A stretch of DNA of 64,000 nucleotides, taken from positions 1-64,000 of the forward strand of contig SWDT01000174.1 of assembly GCA_009193035.1 (NCBI GenBank). Reading direction: 5' to 3'. The notes under the pieces were generated by a model. It was not told the DNA's origin. It saw nothing but the letters and a program-made list of their open reading frames with translations, and did not search any database. This stretch comes from Halicephalobus mephisto. Its lineage: Eukaryota > Nematoda > Chromadorea > Rhabditida > Panagrolaimidae. Position numbers and translations under genes: made by a program. Positions 24,001 to 36,800 of the stretch are shown one piece after another (positions within the stretch are counted from its first letter, which is position 1; every line of letters starts with the position of its first letter).

Positions 24001-27000
24001 GTGGTCGCTCGTCGACGACATCCCCGTCGCGAACTGCATTCACCAAACAGGAAGCTGTGCTCCGGAGTACACCTGCACCCTCATCGGATCTCAGCAAACT
24101 TGCTGTCCTACCGTAGCCCATGTCTGTAGTCCCCAAGGCGGTCGTCCATTGGCCTACCAACCGAGTGAGAATTACGACAGAGGAGTCCTAATCGCCGGAA
24201 CCAAAGTCTCGAGCAGATACTACTACGATTCCGACCAAGGAAAATGCATGAACTTCCTCTACGACGGATTAGGAAACGTAAGTTTATTTTTATCTAAATT
24301 TAATTATTTTATTTTTATTCAAATCTAATAATTTTGGTTTTTCTTATTTTATTCAAATCTAATAATTTTGGTTTTATTTAAATTCAATTATTTAATTATT
24401 ATTTATTTTATTTCAATTTAATTATTTTAGTTTTATTTAATTTTAATAATTTTATTTTTATTCAAATCTAATAATTTTAGTTTTATTTAAATTTAATAAT
24501 TTTATTTTTATTCAAATCTAATAATTTTAGTTTTATTTAAATTTAATAATTTTATTTTTATTTGAATTTAATTATTTTATTTTTATTTGAATTTAATTAT
24601 TTTAGTACAATAATTTCTTGACGAAAGCAGAATGTGAAACTTTTTGTTCGAAACTCGTTTGTGAAAACGGAAATCCCCTCAGAATCGGAGAAGATTGGCA
24701 AAGATGTGAATCGAATACTGATTGTCCAAGTTCACATCAATGTGAACCTGTCCACAAAGTCTGTTGTCCAACACCCCAATCCATCTGTACTCAACCGAAA
24801 CGTCTGGGAGACTGTACCAGCAGTGTCCGGAGGTACTGGTACAACGCCGCCACTCGTCAATGTGAAATATTCCAATACACCGGATGTCAAGGTGAAAATT
24901 TAAATTTTATTTTTTTATATCAAAAATTAACAAAAATAATTTTTTCTATTTTAAATTTCCCGCGCAAAAATGAGAAACGGTAAATCAGGCAATTCGTTTA
25001 AAAATAAAATTTCCTTTTTCTGCTTTTTATAATCCTAAAAATTCTAAACATTCGTATTGGGAAAATTTCGTAACAAAATTTATTTTTGTAATAATGGTTA
25101 TTTGAATTTCCCGCGCAAAAAGCGCGACGTATCTAAAAAAATAAAAAATGGTAAATCTGGCAATTTTGTAAATCTACTCGCTCTGTCTTCACTCGCGTTT
25201 TTTTACTTTTTTACCTAAATTTCTGAAAATTTATATGTAAATTATTTTTATTTACCGTAATAATATGATTTCTAGGCAATGACAACAACTTTGATTCTCT
25301 TTTGACTTGTCAACAGAGATGCCGGAACATCGTTCTTGAACCCAAATGTCCACAAGGCAGAGCCCACAAGGACGCCAACGGCAACTTCTACAGTTGCAGT
25401 ACCAAGGCCGGAGGTAAGACATGTCCTCCAAATTACCAATGCGTATTTGACGGAACCAATCACGGATGCTGCCCGACGAAGTCCTACACTTGCTCGTTGT
25501 CTCCAGACAAGGGTGTTCAGTGCGGATCCGGCAGGTCCTTCCGTTACTATTACAACTCCAACAAACAGACCTGCGAAAGCTTCCAATACGGTTAGTTTTT
25601 ATGTTTTTATTATTTTTTACTGCAAAAAGTAACGTTTTCGATTAAGTACTTTAACATCAGTTCATTTTGACACATTTATTAATAATTTCATATATGAAAA
25701 TCAACCCTCGAGAGTAGAAAGATCCTTTTACACCCCATACTCCAATCCAGAAATTTCCAAATACGGTTAGAAATAATATAGTTTCAAAGTATTAATTACG
25801 AAACACGGCAATACAAAATTTTAGGCTACTTTTTTATTTCTGAAAACTTAGGAATTCTTTTTGGGGAAATTTTATAAGAAAAGTCATTTTGGGTTTTGGT
25901 AGTACGATTGCTAATGATTGATGACTTCAGAAGGATGTGACGGAAATTCTAACAACTTCCAAAATGCGGAGGATTGTCAAGATTTCTGTGGGGTTGGGGG
26001 TTGTCCCCATGGAGGCCAACCACTTAGAGACATGGCTACGAATCAGTTTACTGTCTGTAACGATGCTTCAAAGTGTCCGTCAACTCATGAATGTGTTTCT
26101 ATCAACATCAACGGTAATGTTGCTCAACGTTGTTGTCCAACGAAATCTTACATTTGTTCGCTTCCTCCTCAACAGGGAAACCAATGTTCGAAGTTTTCTG
26201 TCACCCGATTTTACTTCAATATCGTTACGAAGGAATGTGCAAGTTTTGCATTCAATGGATGCAACGGAAATGCAAGTTTTTCAAGGATTTTCATATATGA
26301 ATTTGATTTTTAGCTGAACAACTTCCAAACCCTCGACCACTGTCGAAATTTCTGCAGTTCCGCGGCTTGTTACCCAGGTGAAGTTACTTACAAGGACGTC
26401 AGTAGCAAGAAAGTCGTCGAATGCAGTCCAGTTTTGATCAATAGCTGTCCCACAGACTACACCTGTCGTCACGACGCCCTCTCAGGAGCCCACGTTTGTT
26501 GTGGAACCCCGGCTTCTGATGTCTGTCCCGAAGGTGAAAGAGCTTTCATCAATGCCATCGATGAAAATGTTAAAGAATGCGCCATTAATGTCCCTGGATC
26601 ATGTCCTTCAAATTTCCTTTGTAGATTCAGCTCTACTCATAACCGATATTATTGCTGTGCTTCAAAAAATGGAAGTAAGTTATTTCGTAAAATTTAGTTT
26701 AAAAAGTACTTTTTCAGATGTTTGTCCTGAAGGTAGAGCATTATACAGAATCCCTAAAACTCTTCAGCCACAAAGATGTACTCTTAACAGTATGCACAAC
26801 GGATGTCCAGATGGGTACTCTTGTCAGAGCCGAGCTCAAGGTGTTCTCCAAGGTTATTGCTGTTCTGCTCAGAGTAAGTCGTAATTTTCTATATCTAAAT
26901 TAATCTCATTTTAGATGTTTGCAAAGGGGGATCTGAGTTCCTTATTGACGAAAGATCGAACATGCCGAAAATCTGTACTCCTGGAGCTTTCATTTCATGT

Positions 27001-28568
27001 CCTACTGGATATCGTTGTCAAAAGAATCCCGGCAGTGTAAACGGATATTGCTGTAAAGGAGAAGTGAATGCAGTTACAGAAGGATGTCCTCCAGGTGAAT
27101 ATGCTTACACGATGAAACGTCAAATTGTTTCATGTGATCCATTTAATCCACAAAACAAACCCTGTCCTGATAAGTATTCTTGTCAATATGCTATTGCTTA
27201 CCAAAGATATCAATGTTGTGGAAAAGAACCAATTGAAGAAGAAGAAGCTATTTCGTTAGAACAAGGATGTCCCATGGGCCAAGTGGCGTATGTGCCTGAC
27301 AGTACTGGATCGCCTCAAGTTTGCACTTCATCTGCTCCTAATTCTTGTCCAAGAGGGTATTTTTGCCAATTTTCAGATAAGAATAAGCAATTCCAATGTT
27401 GTGCTCATAAATCAGGATGTCCTGATGAATCTGTTTCGTATGTTGATATTAGTGGATCACCTAAAGAATGCAGACCAAATTTACATAATCAATGTCCTAT
27501 TGGATATACTTGTCAATTAACAACAAAAGAAAGGTATATTTGCTGTACTTCAGATCCATCGGATACAGTCACTACAAGTGCCCCAATTCTCCCGACGACA
27601 ACGATCGATACTCGAAGCAGACCAATAAGTACTCAAGGAAAGTGCGCTGTAAATGAATTATGGATTGATGGAAGTTGTAGATTGAGACATATTGGAGATG
27701 CTTGTGTGTTAACGGAACAATGCCCGGATAGTAGTCAATGTATTTCGTTAATTTGCAGTTGTCCGAAAGGAACAGAAGAACTTGATGGAAAATGTATCAA
27801 AAATGAAGTTGAAAGTTTGACTACACTTGTCTCGAAGGTAAAAAACAGTAAATGTAAGCCAGATGAAGTTGAATTTAATAATAAGTGCTACAGAAAGATG
27901 TTTCTTGGAGGTGGATGTGAAATCAACAAACAATGCCTAAATGGAGCTGAATGTAAAAATAATACTTGTTCATGTGCTGCAAATACTGTGGGATATAAAG
28001 GTAGATGTGTGGCTAAAATTTGTGGAATTAATTCAAATTCTGAACCTGAAATTAGAAATTCGATGGCTGTTGTTTGCACCAAATCTCCTTGTTCATCTCC
28101 TTATAAATGCACTTATTCGCAAACTGTTTTCGATTATGTTTGCTGTAAACTGGAGTCAAAAGAAATTAGATTTTCATCAAATAAAAGTAAAATTTCGAAT
28201 AAAAAATCAAGAAAAACTACAAAATTGGGATCAACAAAGCACCATGGGCAATGTCCAGATGGATCTATTCCATTATTATTCCCGAGATTGAATGTTCCTA
28301 TTGCATGTGGATCAGGAGGCAAATGTCCTAGAGGATATTTATGTCAACAAAATATGTGTTGTAAAATAAAATTAACAGGAAGATCGTATGATGATGTAGG
28401 ACTTGGCTGTCCATTTGGAACCACTCAAGTGGGATATTACGACGAATTATCTGGATCAATAACTAAAAAATGCGGTAAATTTAAATTAAAAAATTTTTAA
28501 TTAATTTTAATTTTTCAGAAAAAATGTCTTTCAATCAAAAAGAAAACGTCGGATACTCTCTAAATTAA
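21011..28568 (+). CDS. Giant secreted Kunitz / lustrin-repeat / EB-module protein, paralog C
   Basis: Ten exons: 21011-21077, 22368-22664, 23226-24277, 24606-24891, 25276-25590, 25931-26271, 26314-26674, 26718-26873, 26915-28474 and 28519-28568; 1494 residues. A signal peptide (1-22) in exon 1 is joined over a 1.3-kb intron to a Cys-rich block with a chitin-binding type 2-like pattern, then RKR, a possible furin site, before the GSRTGD segment. Kunitz domains lie near residues 313-365, 422-486, 533-583, 639-692 and 748-800, alternating with lustrin repeats. Seven more lustrin repeats, a Thr/Ser linker, two EB modules and two lustrin repeats follow. The intron at 26272-26313 is only 42 bp and reads GC-AG. 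The last exon codes for a tail without the Cys residues of the other copies and may be decayed. Exon 3 is GC-rich, exon 9 AT-rich. Confidence 0.86.
21099..21500 (+). repeat. Kunitz-gene intron repeat, copy 3 (gene C intron 1)
   Basis: This copy matches 18650-18950 over most of its length, including AACCAACTTTGAATAAGATAC and GAAGCTACTGTAGTTTC. It has a short internal deletion after CAATTTCGAAAT, and the last 130 bp are more diverged. Confidence 0.7.
22720..23090 (+). repeat. Imperfect tandem duplication in gene C intron 2
   Basis: Two units of about 125 bp, near 22720-22850 and 22965-23090, share CAGTAACAARTGCAAATCGTCA, AATTTCAAATATT, ACGATTGTGT and GTCAAAAGTTACG-like words. The DNA between them carries ATATATCTGATACATC-type words like those of the satellite in the collagen-olfactomedin gene. 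Confidence 0.6.
24955..25210 (+). repeat. Two GAATTCCCGCGC fold-back repeats in gene C intron 4
   Basis: Two direct copies begin with AAATTTCCCGCGCAAAAA at about 24955 and 25104. The second keeps a TCTGGCAATTTTG core and a CTCGCTCTGTCTTCACTCGCG end; the first is degenerate. They interrupt the codons for Kunitz 3. Confidence 0.55.
26272..26313 (+). other. Probable 42-bp GC-AG intron in gene C
   Basis: The frame and homology to the other three copies require removal of this segment: GGAAAT, then GCAAGT...TTTTAG, then CTGAACAACTTC gives the GN-LNNF junction of Kunitz 5, as in gene D where it is uninterrupted. No GT donor nearby keeps the frame. GCAAGT is the usual consensus of GC donors. If left in, the reading frame ends at the TAG inside the acceptor. 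Confidence 0.8.
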
Positions 28569-30844
28569 AAAATATACTTGAACTCAGTTAAAACTTCAGT
28601 CATTATGAATTAATCGCAATTTTTCACAGGTTCAAAAGTGCCAATTTTTGTTTTTTATAATTAAATAAGGAATTTTTATTTTTTTAAATAAAAATTTTCA
28701 AAACTAATTTAAATAAATTTTTTTGATTTTTCAAAAGTGAAATTTTTTGGTTTTTTAGAAATAAACTTTTTTAATTTTTGGAATTATTTAAATAAAGTTT
28801 TTTTGGAATTTTTTATTTTTGTAAATTAACCCTCGGATTTGAGTACGTTATCACGAGTTCAATGTAATTGAGAGGACATGGTACAGTAATGTCAAGTACT
28901 TTTTTCTCAAAAAGCGAGTTTTATCAAAATCTCCCCTTTACGGTGCTCGAGTAGATTGCAACTTGAGAGTTTAGTCAAAGGACGCCGATTACGTAAATTA
29001 AAGTCCTCTTCATTTTTCCGTGTAGCTTTGTTAGGAAAAAGTTAATCAATCTCAAAGAACAGGTTTTAAGATGTAAATACCCAGACATCGGGAAAATTTA
29101 TTTTTACGTCGTTACGGGATTTTTGAGAATAAGAAAGTAAAACAAATGACTTTAACTGGACATGGTCAAATAAAGTTGAAAATTTAATTTTTTTATTATA
29201 CAAATTTTGCAATTTAAAAAGTTGATTTTTTTAATCACAAAAAAAAATTAAAATTTTGCAATTTAAAAAGTTTATTTTTTTATTTTCAAAAAAAATTAAA
29301 ATTTTATAATTTAAAAAGTTTATTTTTTTAATCTCAAAAAAAAAATTAAAATTTTACAATTTAAAAAGTTGATTTTTTTATTTTCAAAAAATTTAAAATT
29401 TTGCAATTTAAAAAGTTAATTTTTTTATTTTCAAAAAAAATTTAAAATTTTACAATTTGTTAAAAATAATTTTTAAATTTCAAAAAATATTTTTAATCTT
29501 TTTTAAATTATTTTTTTTTTAATTTTTAAATTTCCACGAAAAAACAATAATGATAAATTTGGCGATTTTTTGTGAAATAATTTTTTTTAAATTCGAAGAA
29601 TTTTATTTTTTATTTTTATAATTTTTTTGGGATTTTGAACTTTCGTGAAAAAACAAAGTTTAAAAAAATGATAAATCTGGTAAGTCGCTACCGAAATTGA
29701 TCCGCACTTTTTTATTTTTCACGAAAATTCTAGAAAATCTTAAAAATTCGCATTTTAAAATTCCTGAAAATTTTTAATTTTTAAATATTTTTAAATTTTT
29801 TGAATAAAATTGAAAAATGGCAAATTTGGAAAAAAGAAAAATTTAATAAATTGTTATTAAAATAAAGTTTTTTCGATTCCAGGAATTTAAAAAATTGATT
29901 TTAAAACAAGTTTATAAAAAATATTTTTTTAATAATATTATTTTATTGAATTTTAAAAATTTTAAAATAAATCTAAAAAAATTAAAATAAATTTTGAAAT
30001 AAATTTGAAATAATTTTTAAAATTTAAAAAATTTTGAAATAAATCTAAAATAATTAGAATAAATTTTGAAATAAATTTGAAATAATTTCTAAGATTTAAA
30101 AAATTTTGAAATAAATTTAAAATAATCTTAAAAATTTTTTTCATCTTTTGTTTGATCCCAGAATTTTTAAAATTCGTGTCAAGACAATTCCACAGCAATT
30201 TCGATTTCTGCTTTTTATAATCGTATGGTTTTTTTGAATAAAAAGTATCTCATTGAAAATGCACTTTATTCCATCAAAGAATCGACGAATCCAGTGACGA
30301 CAAAGGAGTGGACACAATAGCGTCGTTCCAAGGGTCATCATAATTTGCTTTTAGATTTCGTCAATGACTTGACCAAGTTGACATTGTGCTGATGGACAAA
30401 TGGTCCGAGTACAGAAATGTATTGTTTGTATGGCTTTAACTGAGCGCGATATGAGCTCAAAGACGATTTTGGTATACGCCCTTACACGTCTCATTGTTGA
30501 TCAACACGAGAAGAAACAACGTGAACGAGCGGTCCTAAGTCATCCCGAGATTAGAGTGGACAGTCAATCTCCCGCTAACTTAGTACAGCAGCCCGCAGGT
30601 CAAAAGCGAAGACTTCTCAACACAGGGAGGCACGCGAAAGAATTTTCATCATCGAAGACATCCTTGGGGTCTCATCAGTTCGGATCGACGAGCAGTGACC
30701 AGTCTAGTCAAATCAGTTGCTCAGATCGAGAATCCTGAGGCTTCTGAATTTGTGTATTTACCTCGCCGTGAGGCTTTAGACATTCTTGCTCAATTTTGGA
30801 TTTTATTTTTTATGCTTTTTTCGGCATAAGATTACGGTATCACC
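28569..30844. other. Spacer between Kunitz genes C and D
   Basis: No convincing gene. 28570-28830 is AT-rich. 28830-29160 is an island of balanced composition with no reading frame. 29200-29455 is a tandem AT repeat of roughly 57-60 bp with AATTTAAAAAGTT words. 29950-30130 is another tandem AT repeat of about 75 bp with TTTGAAATAAATTTGAAATAA. 30150-30840 is again of balanced composition and includes AGGTCAAAAG at 30597-30606; it is the probable promoter of gene D, by position. A 112-codon open frame at 30400-30738 lacks splice partners and family features. Confidence 0.5.
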
Positions 30845-33800
30845 ATGTTACTTAGGCTGTTTTTGCTTTGTTTAATATTCTACAGTACAGGTATGACGAA
30901 ATATTAAACAAAATTAATATTTATTTTCAGCTTTTGGCGAGCAGGTCAGACCGTGCCGGATCGGAGATCCTTGTGGAGACTGCAAATTACGGTCTTCTGG
31001 AGACAAGTGCTCGAAGGAGATCAAACACGAATCTTTATTCTGTAATCCAAAAACAAAGTAATTTTTCTACAGTAATCAAATTTGAAAATAATTATTTTCA
31101 GTCAAACGGACATTCATGAAAATGCTTATCTTATGTGTGACGTCACAAAGAAGCAATTTGTTCGAAAAGTCTGTGCTTCAAACGAATTCTACAGTAATGG
31201 AGCCTGTGTTGCTGGAAACGCCAGATACAAACGTCAAGGAGTTTCTGGATCCGGTAGAGTAGGAGATTTCTGCAGTTTCAACACCGGTATGGAATTTAAA
31301 ATTTTTTAATTTTAAAAATTTAAGAATTTTAAACTTTTTTTTTAATTTAAAAATTTTTTAGATTGTCTTACGGGTATGTTCTGCTCCACTGGAACATGTA
31401 CATGTTTGAGCAATTTCGTCGCCATTCAAGGGTATTGTTATTTGAGTAAGTTAATTTTTATTTAAGAAATTATTAAAGTCAAAAAAGATTGAATTACTTT
31501 AGCATTTTGAAATTCCCGCGCAAAGAGAGAGTGAAAGTAGAAAAATGGCAAATGAGGAAAGTCGGTGTTGAAATTGACTCGCGTTGCCATCACTCGCTCG
31601 CTCTTTTCAGTTTTACCTAAATTTCCGAATTTATCATTTGCTATTTTATGTAAAAACTTCTAAATTTTTATTTTCAATTTTTATAATGTGATTCTACAGT
31701 AACCTAATTCCTTTCTAGAGAAGAATCCTGGTGAGAGCGGCTGTCAATATGCCGAACAGTGCAATGCTGTCTGGCCAGAAAGTCGTTGTGAAAAATCCAG
31801 ATGCGAATGCCCGGAGGACGTCAATGGAATCCCTTATGTCATGTCTAAGACTCGTGACGGTGTTATCTGTATTCTTCATTCAGGAGAAGACGGTGATCCA
31901 GTCCCTAAATGTCCATTGCCAGAGTACGATGATGATCTTCTGACGATGCCAGTTTCTCAACTTAGAAATGCAGCTATGACAGATCCAGATGATCAGGAAA
32001 TTCCCATGGGTGAACACATTAATCCTCTTCAATTCTGCAGCTCATCAGCCACCGATTACACCAATTTCGTCAGCAACGGCGGCGGAGCTTGCGTCTTCGG
32101 CCAAGAACCCTTCAACTCTGGAAACGGAATCTACATTGCTGATATTTACGATTGTGTGACAGCCCCGTCATCGATGAGCAACGTCAAAGCCGCCATGGAA
32201 GGTGTCTACGATATTCATCCAGCCGCAGATGGAATCTGCTGTCCAAACCGAGGTAAGAATTTTTCGTTTATCCCTTAGTAAACAAATAAAACACCCTGCG
32301 TAACTTTTGCGCACCGATGCAACAATTGACCGTGGTCAATGAAGAAATATTTGTCCAACACACAATAGGATCATTCCCTCAATTTGGTAAATATCACGAT
32401 AGAGACTTGAGTCACGACGCAATTATGAAATTTTGATTTTTTCCATTTTTAGCCTTTACTTGTATCCAACCGAAACGTGAAGCCGACAGTGGAGCCGCCG
32501 CCCCCGCCGGGGTCCGTCCCCGCTGGTGGTACAATGCCGTCACCGGAACCTGCGAGCAATTCATGTGGGATCCCTGGGATGAAACAGAAATGCAATCTCC
32601 CAACAACTTCAAAACTCGTGAACATTGTGAATCTTACTGTAGAGACAGTACGTTGTTTTCAGATTACGGTATAATCCATAATCTATGTTTTAGCTTGTAA
32701 ACGTGGATCTCCTCAATATATCAGTGGAAGTCAGATGAATGAAGACGAACCTGTCAGCAACTGCCAAACTGCGAGTTCTTGTGCGAACAATTTCGAGTGT
32801 ACTTCTGTCGGATCTATGCAACTTTGTTGTCCTACCGTTTCCAGTATCTGCAGTAATGCTGGTGGTCGTCCAAATGACCTTCTGAGATCAACCAACTTCG
32901 ACCCAGGACAACCCATGAAGAGAACTTACAGCTTGACTTACTCGACTTCCAGCAGATACTATTACGATTCTGAACAAGGACGATGTATCGCTTTCACCTA
33001 CCATGGAGCCCTTGGAAATGTAAGGAATATCTTGTTAATTTTCAATATTTAATGTTTAATTTTAGTACAACAACTTCAAGTCCTCAGCTGAATGTGAACT
33101 CTTCTGTGCCAAACTTCAATGTAATTACGGTACTCCTTTGAAGATCGGATCCAATAATCAACGTTGTTCTTCGAACTCTGATTGTCCCAGTACTCATGAA
33201 TGTCAGTCTGACCACAATGTTTGCTGTCCACGTCCACGTAAGTTCCTGTTCTAGAACTATTGATCCTTTTAGATCGGAGACGGCTGTGTGTACTCTAAAA
33301 AGTCGTGCTTTAACTTTAAGCTTATCCTTTATTTTCGGTATTTACATTAGACTTACAATCATTAAGTGACCAAGTCTGTTCGAAAATAAGGAAATGGACA
33401 AAACAAAAAACGTTGAATATAAAAACACTACAGTATGATTAATGTTTTTAGAAGCGATTTGTTCTCAACCTTTGAGACTTGGAGACTGTAAGCAAAGTGT
33501 CCGTAGATACTGGTACAACGCTGTTACTCGTGCTTGTGAGATCTTTGACTACACTGGATGTCAAGGAAACGACAACAACTTTGAGACTCTTTTGGAATGC
33601 CAGAATACTTGTGAAAACATCATCCGTAAGTACTGTCATAATCAGAGCTGTTCATTTCCTGAAATTTATGAATTCTATTCGAATTAGTTCGATTTGAATT
33701 CGAATTTTTGATTTTCGAACTAATTCGATTTGAATTTGATTCGAAATTGATAGTTCTGGTTATAATATTAAAAATTAAAACATTATTGAAAAATTATAAC

Positions 33801-36800
33801 ATGAATTTTTGGAATTTTGGTTTTGGATGATTCGGAAACTTTTGAGATTTATGAAAATTTCTAAATTTTTCACTGGATTTTGAAGACATAGAGTTTGAAA
33901 ATTTCAACAATTTTCTGATTCTGGAATATTCGAAAAATTTTCATGAGATTTTGAAAGATTTAAAAACTATGAAATTTTGAAAATTTCCTATTAAGTTTTA
34001 AAAATTCAATAATTACATAATTTACTGAATAATTTCTTTTTAGCTGAACCTCAATGTCCTCAGGGAGATGCTTACAAGGATTACCAAGGAAATTATTACG
34101 TTTGTTCGAATTCTGGAACTGGTAATGTATGTCCTGTGAACTATGAATGTTACTTCGACGGATATGTCTGGGGATGCTGCCCAACCAAGGCTTACACTTG
34201 TTCTCTCTCCGCCAACAAGGGTATTACTTGTGGTTCTGGATCTTCTTACAGATACTTCTACAACTCTCAGACTCAGGAATGCGAGTCCTTCCAATACAAC
34301 GGATGTGATGGAAATTCGAACAACTTTGCTTCTCGTGAGGATTGCGAAAGTTACTGTGGAGTTGGAGGATGTCCAAATGGAGGAACTCCAGAAAGAAACG
34401 AATTTGGTCAATTGATGGTCTGTTCTTCTACAAATACTTGTCCATCAACTCATGAATGTACTTCTGTCACTTCTGGAAGCAGTGTTGTCAACAGATGCTG
34501 TCCAACTAGAGCTTATATTTGTTCTCTTCCTCCACAACAAGGATCCTCATGTAGTGCTTCTGCTGCTGCTCGTTATTACTTCAACATTGTCACCAAGGAA
34601 TGCACTCAATTCACCTACAATGGATGTAGTGGAAATTTGAACAATTTCCATTCGATGGAACAATGTAATAATTTCTGTCTTTCTGCTGCTTGTACTCCTG
34701 GCGACATTGCATACGTAAATCCGAATACCAATTTACCGTATGAATGTAATGCTGCTTTGAGCAATAGCTGTCCTAGCAACTTCTTGTGCACTTATGATCC
34801 TCTTTCGACGAATAGTGTCTGTTGTGGTGCTACAAATATGGATGTTTGTCCTGATGGAGAAAAAGCTTACGTTAATGCTGCTGATATGAGTGTTCGGGAA
34901 TGTCTCATCAATGTCGATGGATCTTGTCCATCTAATTATCTTTGTCGTTTCAATGCCCTTAAGAACAGATATTATTGTTGTGCTTCTATTTCTGGAGAAC
35001 TTTGTCCAGCTGGTAAGGCTCTTTATAGAGATTCCTCTTCCAAAAGTCCTATTCGTTGTACGATCAGCAGCAGTAGTGCTCAATGTCCTAATGGATATAC
35101 TTGTCAATCTGATGTTCCTGGGGCATTCCAAGGATATTGTTGTTCTGCAAGTTTCTTATGTCCTAATAGAGCTGAATTCTACATTGAGGAGAATACTCAG
35201 ATGCCTCGTTCTTGTACTGTTGGAGCTTTTATTACTTGTCCAAATGGATATTCTTGTCAAAGTACTCAAACTGAATTTTCTACAGGATATTGTTGCAAGG
35301 GAGATGTTGTTTCTGTTTCCGATGGATGTCCACCAAATGAATTTGTCTACATGAAAGATAATCAAATCGCTACATGTGATCCATTCAATCCTCCAAATGC
35401 TCCTTGTCCAACAGGATATTCTTGTCAATGGTCTTTGTCGAATCAAAGATATCAATGTTGCGGTGCTACAGCTATCACGACTCCGAAAACAAGTAAATCA
35501 AGACGTATGCTTTATGGGTTATTTGATTGAATCCTGAAAATTAACCCTTAACTTGTTCAATCGATATTAAAACATCTTTGGTTACTGTTTAAGGGGTATT
35601 CTGGTTAATTTTGTACTTTTTTGGCACAAAATTTTAGATATTTTTAAATTTTAACGAAAAGTATTTAAAATGAGGGTGATTGGACTTGAAAATTTTGGAT
35701 TTGGAGAAATTTCAAAAAGGAGATAGTATTTAAGGAAATAACTAACTTAACTGGATTTCATTTAGTAGATATATGAAAACTCTGAAACTTTGGATTTAAT
35801 ATATCTGGATTTTGGGATTGAGTTTTTGATTTAAGATTTGAAATTTGAAAATAATTTTAAAATTTCAAAAATGAATATGATTTTAAAAAATTGAAATCTA
35901 AATTTTTGTAATGAGTTTATGAAATCCAAAAAATTTAAAATTTATCCTAAATTTTGATTTTAAATATTTTTTAAATTTAAAAATATCTAAAATTTTGTGT
36001 CAGAAAAAAAAACAAAATTATACAGAATTAATTTTAATATTACATCATGATAATAATCCAGAAAGATATTAACACTTTTTTTCTATCTCACATTTTTTTC
36101 TTTTTTCACTGCACAATTTAAAAAAAATCTTATTTGCAGTTGCAGCGATGGGATGTCCTAATAGTCAAGTTGCTTTCAAAGATCCAATTACCAATTCTCC
36201 TAAAATTTGTACTGCTGCTGCTCAAAATTGTCCTATTGGATATTTTTGCCAATTTTCAACAGCAAATAATCAATTCCAATGTTGTGGTATGGATGGTGGT
36301 TGTCCTAATGATCAAGTGTCATTTATTGGAATAAGTGGTGAACCTCAATCATGTATTGTTGGTCAAAGTTCATGTCCAACTGGATTTTCATGTCAAAGAA
36401 CACTTACTGGTTCACAAATTTGTTGTACTACAGGTGATACTCCTGAAGTCTGTACAGATGGACAAGTCAATGTTGATGGAGTTTGTTTGAAAAAAGCACC
36501 TTTAGATGGTATATGTTTGAACACGGCTCAATGTCCAGACAATGCCGAATGTGACGACGGTAAATGTGTTTGCGAAAAAGAACACAGTGAACTTAATGGA
36601 AAATGCGTCACAGATTGCGCCATTGATGAAATTAGAGTCAAAGAAGAATGTCTGAAATGTGCTGCTATTGGGAAAGAATGTATTGACAGTATTCAATGTC
36701 AAGGTGGATCTAGCTGCAAAGAAGGTATTTGCGATTGTCCAAATGGCTACAGTGATGTTGGTGGAGTCTGTACTAAGATCAGTTCTCGTCCTTCTCCTGA

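Noticed and set aside
30400..30738. 112-codon open frame upstream of gene D
   Set aside because: It begins with an ATG but has no recognisable domain, no splice partner and low-complexity Ser-rich end. It sits in the likely promoter of gene D and could be open by chance in a GC-richer island.
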